Shown here in pieces: positions 1 through 12,274 of a DNA stretch of 64,000 bases. A model generated the notes under the pieces. That model made no database searches, was not told where the DNA came from, and saw only the letters and a list, made by a program, of their open reading frames with translations. The stretch lies in NCBI GenBank assembly GCA_022385805.1, contig MU277725.1:69752-133751 (forward strand), given 5' to 3'. Source of the DNA: Pilatotrama ljubarskyi (lineage: Eukaryota > Basidiomycota > Agaricomycetes > Polyporales > Polyporaceae). The position numbers and the translations under genes were made by a program. Every line of letters begins with the position of its first letter. Within the stretch, counting starts at the first letter, position 1.

Positions 1-1613
1 ACGGTCTGATTGTCCGTCTGACAATTCAGAAGGACCGTTCCTGCCCCTGTAATGGATGTAAATCCATTTGCCGTTTTGAGCGGTATGAACTCTTTGAGCG
101 GTTCGTACTCAATAAAGTCGTCGAGCTCATACGTGAAGTGCATCGACGCTCCAGAGTCGAGCATCCATGTGGGAATGGAGATGTCTTTCCCTTTGCCCTT
201 ACATCTAGCACACTCAGCGAACGAGCGCAAATGTTGACATAGATTCTCAGCTACTATGCAAACTGGGGACTGTAGACTACGCTCCCCCACGCTAGTTGCC
301 GCAGCTGTAGAAAGCGCGTTAGCATGTTGTTTGTAAGAGCGAGGGCAAGGTACTGACCTCATCTGCTCATAATACTGCTCGTCGAGTCCAGCAGCGCGCA
401 CGAGTTCGTCCTCGATGTCGCTGTCTGGAGTGACTGCGACGTCGTAGTCCTCATCGGCGTCCTCGTCATTGAGGTGGCAGTCGATCGCCTCACCAAGGTC
501 GACATTGCTGACCCAGTCGATGTGCTCAGCCAAAGAGAGGCGAGTGCGCTTCGACGCGTGCGAGTTGCTGTCCAAGTCGACCTCGACGATCCGGCTGCTG
601 CCTTCACCCTTGTCGTTGCGAACGACGTCTTCGAGAGTCCGAAGAGTCTCGAAAGAGGGGGTGACGTCGATCTCACGAGCAAGACCGAAGGCGCGCTTGA
701 GAGTGGGGTACTTAGACTCCCCCTCCGGACCGTTGACTTGGACCGGCTTGCGCAACAGAGCGCGAGGGTCGACGACGGATGGGTCGGTGGCGACGGTGAC
801 CGTGGATGCAAGGTGTGCATGATCATGATGACCATCGTCGCGCTCCTTGCCCTTGCCACCTTTGCCGGCGCGCTTGCCGCGCTTGGCCTTCTTCTGCTGC
901 TGCTGCTGCTGCCCAGAGGAGCGCTGCTGCTGCGAGAAGTTGGGGTCATTCCCCTTGCACTTGATCACGCTGAGCTTACTGGCCTGGGGGCCGGTGCTCT
1001 GCTGCGAGCGCTGTTTGCCGTTCGTCGCCTCCCATGAGGCAACGAGGGCTTCCCGCGCGTTGCCCGTTGTGAGCTCCGCTAGCTCATAGTCGTTGAGACA
1101 GAGCTGGATAGCGGTCTCGTAGCGCGGAGGTGCGGCGCCCAACATGATGAGGGCGCGCAGGTTGCCTGAGATGTTGAGACCGGCGCCTGCGAGTTGATCC
1201 AGATTGCTCTGAATCTTTGCGATAGCGGGGCCAGGGTGCTCGTTGGCGGGAATACGGGTGTTGATGGCGGCCTTGAAGAAATTGAAGGTCCCCATGGCCG
1301 ACGTCTTGCCATAGAGCCGTTTGAGCTCGTCCCAGAGCCCCTTCGCCGTGGTCTCGTCTTTGACAATCTCGGAAACCTCCTGGTTGAGGCGCAGGCGGAT
1401 GGAGCCTTGAGCCTTGGACTCAGCTTGAGCCCAGGCAAGGACTTCGCCACGGTTGGAGCCATCTTCGGCAAGTGTGGGAGCACCCAACCCCGGAGGAGGG
1501 TTGACGACGATCCAGACTTCCTGCTGCTGAAGGTAGGCCTTCATGAGGTCAGCCCAGCGCCGGTAGCCAGAGCCATCGAAAACGGGGACAACGTACTGAA
1601 GCTGGTTGGACAT
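1..1613 (-). CDS. Copia-type retrotransposon polyprotein, Gag plus start of protease (partial, runs off left edge)
   Basis: One uninterrupted frame runs from ATG 1613-1611 to the window edge (537 codons visible). The N-terminal half is Gag-like: a Copia Gag start (MSNQLQYVVPVFDGSGYRRW) and a motif reading TAKGLWDELKRLYGKTS. A Gln-rich tract (about 900-940) and a Lys/Gly-rich tract follow. Near the edge the frame reads WMLDSGASMHFT, the retropepsin D-S-G site followed by the usual Copia sequence, so Gag and Pol are in one frame without a shift. A canonical CCHC zinc knuckle is not visible; only C-X8-C-X2-C just before the protease. Integrase and reverse transcriptase would lie outside the window. 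The gag-protease part has no internal stop, so the element could be young. Confidence 0.9.
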   Translation of the reverse strand, partial: MSNQLQYVVPVFDGSGYRRWADLMKAYLQQQEVWIVVNPPPGLGAPTLAEDGSNRGEVLAWAQAESKAQGSIRLRLNQEVSEIVKDETTAKGLWDELKRLYGKTSAMGTFNFFKAAINTRIPANEHPGPAIAKIQSNLDQLAGAGLNISGNLRALIMLGAAPPRYETAIQLCLNDYELAELTTGNAREALVASWEATNGKQRSQQSTGPQASKLSVIKCKGNDPNFSQQQRSSGQQQQQQKKAKRGKRAGKGGKGKERDDGHHDHAHLASTVTVATDPSVVDPRALLRKPVQVNGPEGESKYPTLKRAFGLAREIDVTPSFETLRTLEDVVRNDKGEGSSRIVEVDLDSNSHASKRTRLSLAEHIDWVSNVDLGEAIDCHLNDEDADEDYDVAVTPDSDIEDELVRAAGLDEQYYEQMRSVPCPRSYKQHANALSTAAATSVGERSLQSPVCIVAENLCQHLRSFAECARCKGKGKDISIPTWMLDSGASMHFTYELDDFIEYEPLKEFIPLKTANGFTSITGAGTVLLNCQTDNQT

Positions 1614-1632
1614 GTTGAAGATGAAGGGAGTT

Positions 1633-1937
1633 CTGTGGAGACAGACAGTCAGCATATGTCCATGCGCAATGAGAGCGGCCATAGCGGCGCTATGCAGCAA
1701 TGCTGACAGCTCCCTTGACAACGGCAGCCACAGTGGGCGCACAGTGTCAAGCAGCGGCCACGAAGGCGCTCGCTGTGCTCCACGACGTCGAGCCATCAAA
1801 AGGCGATGTCAGGATCAGGCTGAGCTGCGAGCACTGAGTTGCAGCCAATGAGGGCACATGCTCAGGCGTCAAGCAGGGCTCATAACCTATTGAGCAGGGC
1901 TTGGCACGCAGCGGAAAGCCCGCTAGGCTCAGCTTAC
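1633..1937 (-). other. Putative leader intron of the Copia transcript
   Basis: A strong donor (CAG|GTAAGC, intron from 1937) lies inside the LTR. A strong acceptor (pyrimidine tract then CCACAG, intron end 1633) lies 20 bases before the gag ATG. A CTGAC branch motif at 1652-1648 is correctly spaced. Removal takes out the primer-binding site and several upstream ATGs. Splicing is inferred from these signals only. Confidence 0.55.
1873..1889 (-). other. Primer-binding site, half tRNA-iMet type
   Basis: The minus strand reads AGGTTATGAGCCCTGC just inside the LTR. This is complementary to the anticodon stem-loop of eukaryotic initiator tRNA-Met, the internal priming mode known for Drosophila copia and yeast Ty5. 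It contains an ATG, which would be an upstream start codon in an unspliced leader. Confidence 0.75.
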
Positions 1938-2155
1938 CTGTGGAGCACTTGGATAGAGGCAACACGTAGTGGTTGAGAGAAGAAAGCGACTTAGAGATCC
2001 GCTCCTACAGAGCGGTCTTATATACTACTGTACATGTGGCTGTGCTAGAACTATCCAGTATCTACCAGCCACGAACTCTATTGTCCGTGCGTCAGCACCT
2101 ATGACTAAGTGCGACCGGTTGACTATGCTGCTATTACTAAGCGCCTAGTTCAACA
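1891..2155 (-). repeat. 5' LTR of the Copia element
   Basis: On the minus strand the LTR begins TGTTGAAC at 2155 and ends GCTCA at 1891, two bases before the primer-binding site. It holds a TATATAAG box at 2024-2017, placing transcription start near 1990. Its outer boundary is inferred from the TGTTG terminus typical of Copia LTRs, because the 3' LTR is outside the window and cannot be aligned. Confidence 0.7.
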
Positions 2156-2328
2156 GTGCATTCTTGTCTGCGGATAATTTCGATGACCTATTCAACACCA
2201 TAGCACGCCATGTTTCGACCATCATATGTTTCCCGTTCATACTGCGATGCTGTCATTGGAATTGCGCAATCCAGACGGACACTGGGTTTCATCTGCTAGT
2301 TGATGCATTCCTGCTCCGTGTCGCCGCA

Positions 2329-3008
2329 ATGGAAGATCAAGGGCTATTGCTCATTTTCCCGGAGTACATGGTACCCATCACCCAACTGAGAGGGCCAGAT
2401 GATACATTGGCGGTGGCCGGAAAGCTTGATTATCTCCTCGTTCTCCTCTTGGAGGACCAGAAGAAGGCTGCTGGTGAGTTTTCTCCACCTTGATATTGAC
2501 CGCATACCCGTTAGCCCTAGCCTCCTACCTCAAGAATCTGCGGGACTTTGACGAAGAAAAAGCGAAAAGTTTTGCGATCATCGAGGCCAAGTCGGCCCTC
2601 TATCCTACGCTCAGTGATGCGGTGCCGCAAGCAGTCCTAGAGGTTGCAGCCTTTGCAAAGAAGCACAACTTGTGAGAGCACATCTTCCACCACTGGCGAC
2701 CTGCTGATGCTAATTCTAGAACCCTAGGAAGACGCTCATGAACGGTGTGGTTACAACTGGGCTGGAGTGGATGTTTTTCTCGTTCACTCCTGGCCCTGAC
2801 GGCATTGGAGGCACTTTTGAACGTTCCCACCAAGTCAGTGCATCATCGCCCGAAATGAGGGCTGTGACCACCGGGGTTCTGCGGGATATGGTAGGTGATT
2901 CACGGCAAATTATGTGGTAAAGGCTCACATCATGACTTCCATCTACAGATCGCTGGTGTGTCAACGGCGGTCAGATTGCTCGCTGTGCCTTCCACACAAG
3001 AAGCGTGA
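2329..3008 (+). CDS. Hypothetical protein with PD-(D/E)XK-like signature, possibly 5'-truncated
   Basis: Four exons fit good splice sites: 2329-2473, 2515 or 2521-2671, 2728-2890 and 2949-3008, giving about 172-174 residues ending LAVPSTQEA. The protein contains KLDYLLV and, further on, FAIIEAKS, spaced like the Asp and Glu-X-Lys of PD-(D/E)XK nuclease-like folds that occur as lineage-specific proteins in basidiomycetes. The frame stays open upstream of the chosen ATG to about 2164, close to the Copia LTR at 2155, so the true start may be further upstream or have been separated by the insertion. Function is not known; the nuclease-fold reading is inference from two short motifs. Confidence 0.5.
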
Positions 3009-3501
3009 TTGGTGGGCTGTATCATGGCACCGTACTCTCGCTGGTGCCTATATTCAGCCTTTTATCACGTGCACATTCAGCTGCTATTGTCCAGATTGAT
3101 GCGTGTTCCTTTCTCAGTGTTTGCCACAATGTTTTCGTGCTCGGTCGTCATCATGTACTTTTACGGCTTTATCATGTTGCTTCGCAGATGCGCTCGCTAT
3201 CACAATATACCGAAGATGGCCAAAAGAATGTTCCTGCATGAAGAGCGCATCAAGTGATCAATCGTCAAAGACTCGTGAGGGGGCATGGTGTCCGCCAGGA
3301 TTGAGCTACAGTCATCTGCGAAGCTGATCTTGCCTTTCCGGGATCGACTGATAAACTAGTACCCACACAGAGCGGCCTTCGGGAGGAGGTACAGTGAGTA
3401 AGTATCGCGTCCGGCCTATGGCGCCATAGTAGTAGCATTCAGTGCCAACACATCGGGTGCTGATTGTCTGTATATCTACTAGAACAGGATCTCACCGAGC
3501 A
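3009..3501. other. Intergenic, no gene recognised
   Basis: Region between the PD-(D/E)XK-like gene and the 3' end of the RanGAP gene. Only short frames with no recognisable motif are present. Confidence 0.5.
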
Positions 3502-4778
3502 TCAAGGCTTGTTCGATACGCTCATGCGAGCAATCTCCTTTACCAGGTCATCCACAGCGTCGATGCCATCCTCACCTGACTCTTTCTCCACCGAGCTCGC
3601 AGGTTCTTGTACGTATTCCGTGTCCTTCTGTCGATCCAACATGTCTCCAGCAAGGTCTTCATCATGGTCGTTGTCGACGATGACATGGCCTCCCCGCTCC
3701 TCCAGCGCAGTGGATAGTGACTGTACAGCGTCGCTCTCCAAGTCATTGTTCCAAGCCAAACTGATAAGACGCAACGCCGGAAGATGGTTGACTATGGCGT
3801 CGATCAACGCGATATACGAGTCCTCCTCGATGTCGTTGTTCTCGAGTAGGACAGTGTGCAGACGGGGCGTCTTCCCTGCAGCAAACACATCTGTCACAAG
3901 TGCAGCGATTGCTGGCTCGGGCAGGTAACAGTCGGACAGGTCGAGGAATTCGAGTTCGCTTGTACGTTGTAGGAGGTCGATCGCTTCTTGCCAGCCACGC
4001 CTTTCCGGCCGATCGTCACCTTCCTCAAGATCCTCCGTGGAGACTGTATCACGGAGGCTGAGGTAGCGCAGGTGGCGGCAGTTGCGAAGGGCGCGGACGA
4101 GGGCGGAGAACCCAGCTTCGCGTATGCCATTATCGACGAGCTTCACTTTGCGCAGGTTCGGGTGGCTCGCAATGGCTTCCGCCCAGGCTAGCGCAGCACG
4201 GTCCTCGAGACGGTTACGGCCACAGATGATGACGCGGAGATTGGATGGTACGCCCTCTTCGCGGCTGAGTCGCGCGGATTCAGACAGAGCCCGTGCAACA
4301 GTGGCTCCGGCTTCTGGGCCGAAACCATTATCGTACAGCTTGAGAACTTGAAGAGATCGATGGTGAGTGATGAGGGGGACGAGGGGTTCCACGACACGCG
4401 CTCCAAATGCGTTGCCACTAAGATTGAGCTCTACCAGTTGCGTGCAGCTGCGGAGGCCGCGGCAAATAGAGGTGAGGGCCTGAGGGATCTCGTCGATCGT
4501 TCTTGTGCCAAAGATATCAGACAGACCCGCGACCTTATTTCAAGGGTAAGCGGAGGTACCAAGACAGGTTCGGGGATACATGATGAGCTGTATACCTTCA
4601 ACATCTTCATCTTGGCCAAATACTCGCCCAAAGCCTCCGCTGCACCGATACCAAATGTGTTGTAGGCGAGGTATAGTTCCTCGATGGATGCCAGATCGAC
4701 AGTACCAAAGTGAGGTTCGATATCGGGACGGGTATCAAGCCTGAGCTGGCGATTACGAAGATCAAAGACGGCAGCCAT
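3502..4778 (-). CDS. RNA1: Ran GTPase-activating protein (RanGAP / Rna1)
   Basis: Activates GTP hydrolysis by Ran, setting the cytoplasmic end of the RanGTP gradient for nuclear transport. Two exons, 4778-4596 and 4533-3502, separated by a 62-nt intron, give 404 residues, close to the 386 of fission yeast Rna1. Leucine-rich repeats of the RanGAP type run through the protein. Residues 65-76 read LSDIFGTRTIDE, matching the loop that carries the catalytic Arg (here Arg72), and later repeats read DNAFG/DNGFG-like turns. The C-terminal part is acidic (DNDHDED), as expected. The start is the ATG before AAVFDLRN; an upstream in-frame ATG at 4835 is possible but adds no conserved sequence. Same strand as Prp43 upstream, with its own promoter. 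Confidence 0.9.
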
Positions 4779-5329
4779 GTTGTGAAGCTCGAGGTTCGAA
4801 AGTAAGAGAGGGACAGAAAGAGTCAGACGAGACAAGTATGTATGTCGACGACGAACTTCCCCACCGCCCGGACTCCCTTCGGCAAACGCCGTTGGGCCAC
4901 CTCCGGTCAGCGACGATGGTACATACGATTGGTATAAGGACTACAAATACATACTAGGTGGAATGGTTGCGAGACAAATCCGCACACTAAAACAGCTCAC
5001 AGCAAGTCTGTTCGCGCTAGGGTTGGCGGCTCCAGTAGCTGACAGGAATCTATCGCGTATAGTAGCAGCATCGCTGTGACTTCGTTCAGAAGCGTCAAAT
5101 CTTGCATCTCTCTCATAGCAACCCGTGGCATGACTGTTCGACGTTCAGTACGTGCCGAAAGTAGACATTACGCGTGAGCAACCGAGGATACGATATCTAC
5201 AAAAACAACGGGTACATCACAACCGCACGACCATCATTCATACATCGGCGGCTCATGCAGTGCAAAACATCCACCAATCATCCCATGTACAGACGACGAG
5301 TGACGGGGTGCGTCCGGAAGGATGATCTA
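4779..5329. other. Intergenic region upstream of RanGAP
   Basis: About 550 bases between the 3' end of Prp43 and the RanGAP start. It should hold the Prp43 terminator region and RanGAP promoter; no distinct element was recognised. Confidence 0.5.
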
Positions 5330-8572
<3,243 letters not shown>

Positions 8573-8573
8573 G

Positions 8574-8640
8574 GCGGAGGAGGACGAGGAGGAGGAGGAG
8601 GAGGAGGAGGAGGAGGAGGAGAGGAGGGAAGAAGCGAGTG
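8574..8640. repeat. GGA trinucleotide microsatellite
   Basis: An almost pure GGA run (TCC/CTC on the Prp43 coding strand) begins directly at the Prp43 start codon. It lies in the Prp43 5' UTR, giving a pyrimidine-rich leader, and within the shared promoter with the proteasome gene. Confidence 0.9.
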
Positions 8641-8777
8641 CGCCGAGTTTGGGACGGCGCACTCGAAAATGCAGGCGCGCGCAGGTCACGTGCGTGGCTC
8701 TCTCGACGCGCGTACTCGCACTCGCACTGTGCACATCCCAACGCGCACTCTCTCTCTCCTTTCTACCCTCTCCGACG

Positions 8778-9786
8778 ATGGATCACTTTCCGACAAACTG
8801 GGGCAGGCCGGTATGTTCCAGCTTTTCTGACATAGCACACTCGCTCATTGTCCGCAGCGTAACGAAGCGTTCGACCCGTATGCCACATACCCCATCCACC
8901 AACGTCCAGCCACCAAGGACACCTTCGCGGAGGGCGTGCAGCGCACACAGTAAGTATTGTGCTCTCGACCCTGAGCGGTGCCTCAACCACCTCATAGACA
9001 ACCCATCGTGACCGGAACGTCTGTGCTCGCTATCATGTACAAGGACGGCATCATGATGGCCGCAGACAACCTCGGTACGCTTACCCGCCCCTTCTTGCCC
9101 ATCCCTCCTCCTTACCGCTACCTTTATTCTCACAGCCTCATACGGCTCCCTCGCACGCTTCAAGGACATCCAGCGACTGCACCCAGTCGGCACCTCCACC
9201 GTCATCGGCGCCTCTGGCGACATGTCCGACTTCCAAGCCATTCAGTCCCTCCTCGACGAGATCGTCACAGACGAGTTCACCCACCAGGACGGCCACGACC
9301 TCGGCCCCGCAGAAGTACACGAATACCTCTCCCGCGTCATGTACGCCCGCCGCTCCAAGATCGACCCCCTCTGGAACTCCATCCTCGTCGGCGGCTTCCG
9401 CGACGGCAAACGGTGCGTCCCTCTTCTCGCCGTCCTGTATAGCTGTCACTCATTTGCCTCTCCTGTGCAGATTCCTCGGATACGTCGACCTACTCGGCAC
9501 GACCTACTCAGCGCCCTCTATCGCGACCGGCTACGGCGCATACATCGCCATTCCTCTCCTCCGCGCCGCCGTCGACGGCAAGCAAGACACTCTCTCCGAG
9601 GCCGACGCCCGCTCCCTCCTCCACGATTGCATGCGCGTCCTCTTCTACCGCGACGCCCGTTCCCTTGACAAGTACCAGCTCGCGACCGTCACCGCCGCGG
9701 GCGTCTCCATCTCGGACCAGATCCAGCTCGACACCCAGTGGGGCTTCGCAGAAGGCATCCGCGGTTATGGCGCGCAGACGCAGTAG
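8778..9786 (+). CDS. PRE4: 20S proteasome subunit beta-7 (Pre4/PSMB4 type)
   Basis: Non-catalytic beta subunit of the 20S core. Five exons: 8778-8810, 8858-8949, 8998-9074, 9136-9412 and 9471-9786, giving 264 residues. The mature domain begins around QQPIVTGTSVLA and continues YKDGIMMAADNLASYGS, the typical beta-7 sequence in which the catalytic N-terminal Thr is absent. The core beta-sandwich motifs GASGDMSD and GYVDLLG follow. The pro-segment is short (about 41 residues). Divergent from Prp43 with 205 bp between start codons, so regulation may be shared. Confidence 0.95.
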
Positions 9787-10120
9787 AAGACGTTCTGTGA
9801 TGGCGTAGCGGGCATGACGTGTATAGTAGTCCAGTAATCCATCGTCCACCGTTCTTCTCTCCCGTCGCGCAGGGCTCGCGTGCCGATGCCAAGGCGTGCG
9901 TTCCTTCAAGTCCACTAACAACCGGTAGGTATTCCTCATCAGCGCTCTCTGTTCTCTGACGACCTCGGGACCGTAAGTACGTGCACGCACCGTATTCAAC
10001 ACCCTTGAGCATCCAGCGCCTGCTCTAAGCGCCGAGAATGAGCTCATCGGACGAGGGTCTGGTGATACACGTATACTGTAGTCACCGACTCGGTCTCCCG
10101 GATCGATCCCATTGTACTCC
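9787..10120. other. 3' flank of the proteasome gene
   Basis: Contains the probable 3' UTR of the beta-7 gene and no recognised coding sequence. Confidence 0.4.
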
Positions 10121-11840
10121 TTTTCAGAAAGACATGAAGACGTGCTACTTCCTCAGTCCGTTTCCCGAACCTCTGAACGGCTTGTCATCCGTCAAGTTCC
10201 AGGAAGAACATATCGTGATACGCCTGCTCGAGATGAATTCACAAAACAGGGGAGGCCTGCTTCAAGGACGCCGAGATCACGCACTACCACCTCACGCTCC
10301 AGAAGCTGGTACTTACTAATAATATGTAAGTGGGGGCTGTGGTACAATGGCGCACTTTCGGTTCATTAAACGAGCCGTACTGCGGCCGGGGTTTATCGCT
10401 GTCGCACTGGAATCCATGCTTCTTCAGTGGGTGCGTGAATTTGGCAGCCACAGGGATGTCGTGGACGAAGTCGACAAGGTCAGCGATATTTTACATGGGC
10501 TACCCCTAGGACATCTGGTCCTCGAGCTCCGTATCGACAAACCTGCTTCAATGACTCCAAGTAAGCACACTGAACACACTGTTATCTCGCTGAGCTCACC
10601 CTCTTCTGCAGATGGGCGGAATCCGACGTTTGCCCAGATGCTTATCGAGCACAGGTAGGCCGTAAACGTCACCTCTCCGCTGGGCTTTGGGAGGCGAGAA
10701 AGGCGAACGACGACTTTCTCGTGCTCCCTCTGTCAAAAAGGACCGCGTGTGTTGTGTCCCACCAACCCTGGCGTGTCCGTCTCGGTAGGCAAACTCGGAC
10801 CACTCCACAGGCCCAGTTCACCAGTTCTTCGCAATGCTGATCTGCCCATCAGCCCATCGAGCGTGCATAAACCAAATGGCGAATACTTTCGCTTCGCCGT
10901 GCCGCATAGGCAGAAGACATCGACGAGTATCAGGTATCACAGGATTCAACTCCCGTCTACAATGGACGGCCTGCGGGCATTTCGGGTACCGCTTTATCCA
11001 TCTACGTTCCAGCGTTCGCCCGCCTGAAGGATGAGCTGAAGGCTCTCGACGCGCACCCTGTCTAACCGACAGAATATAGCTACATTCTCGCCAATGCAGC
11101 GCGACTCTTCCACGCCTCCCGTGGCATCTACAGCAACGAGTAACTCGAAAAGCTCGGCATGGATGGTGTGAGCGGCCTGCAATCCGCGCTCACCTACCAA
11201 TGGGCGATCACGGATGAGGAGGTAAGCGTCCTAGATTGCTATTCCTTCCTGCTCCCCGTCACATTGGAGGTTGACGTACATGACCGACAGTTCCGCCGTG
11301 TCAACGGCATCACCTCCTGTCCACACATCCTCATAGCGCTTGCGGGTCCATACGTCTGCTTCTATGGCGCTCTCCTGGCCGACGTGTTCATCGTCCAGCC
11401 TTCTACAGTGTACGTCTATCCCGGCGGCGACCCACACGGAGATGACCGCGTTCATTCCGTCGTCAAGCTGTCCATCGCTGTCCAGTTCGCCTCTGCGCGA
11501 GCTATGACTGTGGTATCGAAATCCGCCGGGGCCTTTCTCAGCTCGCCTTCTCCCCCACCCCACACTACCTGCCAACGGTCCTCCCTGTCGCAAGGTCTGA
11601 TTTTCGTAGACTGCTTCGACTGTCCAGAACGCAGGTCGCGACGCCACAGACACCTTCCGACGCCCCACGGTACGCTCTTCCTCGCGTCGCTCGCGGGCAA
11701 AGAGGTGCTCGTCAAGCTCAGCAGAAGCTACTCTGAAGACGCACACCGTCTTCTCTCGGACCACGACCCGCCCTTCACTTGCACTTCTGTGCCGTCCTCG
11801 TCGGCGGGGTCACCATGGCCTCCGCTATTTGCCACTTAAC
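10121..11840 (+). pseudogene. Decayed FunK1-like fungal kinase gene
   Basis: Separate short frames in the order expected for a basidiomycete FunK1-like kinase with its N-terminal domain. These are CYFLSPFPEPL (about 10138), an ACFKDAEITHYH segment shifted by one frame (about 10257), SDILHGLPLGHLVLELRIDK (about 10480-10545), and NPTFAQMLIEHR after a preserved intron (10561-10611). Further on come RPAGISGTALSIYVP (about 10970), LIALAGPYVCFYGALLADV (about 11325-11385), and GKEVLVKLSRSYSEDAHRLL (about 11695-11755), which looks like the kinase glycine-loop/Lys strand. Frameshifts and in-frame stops (for example after LDAHPV near 11062) separate them, and no catalytic loop was found downstream. Family assignment is from memory of such proteins; the gene is probably dead. 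Confidence 0.6.
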
Positions 11841-12274
11841 TAACGGTTCCTGTGTACAGTGTATTTCTGGAGTGTCTTTGATAATCCGGTACGTCATAGC
11901 GAACATCAGACCCGTCAAATATACGTATTCCCGCTCCCTCTACTCAGTGTACTCAATTGGTCCGGCGACTCCCGTCAAGGACAGAGGTTCGGCATTCGCC
12001 TCAGTCGCTCTTCGTAGTCAGATGCAAGACTCTAGTAGCGCAACCGAATTCGAGGGCCACTACCACTCGGGCGGGCACTCACGTGAGGCCATGAGATAGC
12101 AATAATACCTACCGGAACAGTGATGGATGGACCGCGGCAGCAAATCTTCGTCACCAAACAGCCTAGATCGGAAGCATATGGTATCAAGAGGGAGAAGGCT
12201 CCCTGAGGTAGTTGTGTTGATGGACATGCATCGAGAAGGTATACACCAAGTACTAACAGCGCTGCATAGCGTCA
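11841..12274. other. Intergenic, no gene recognised
   Basis: Lies between the kinase pseudogene and the 3' end of the 1075-residue orphan gene. Possibly eroded C-terminal kinase sequence, but nothing can be aligned by eye. Confidence 0.4.
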
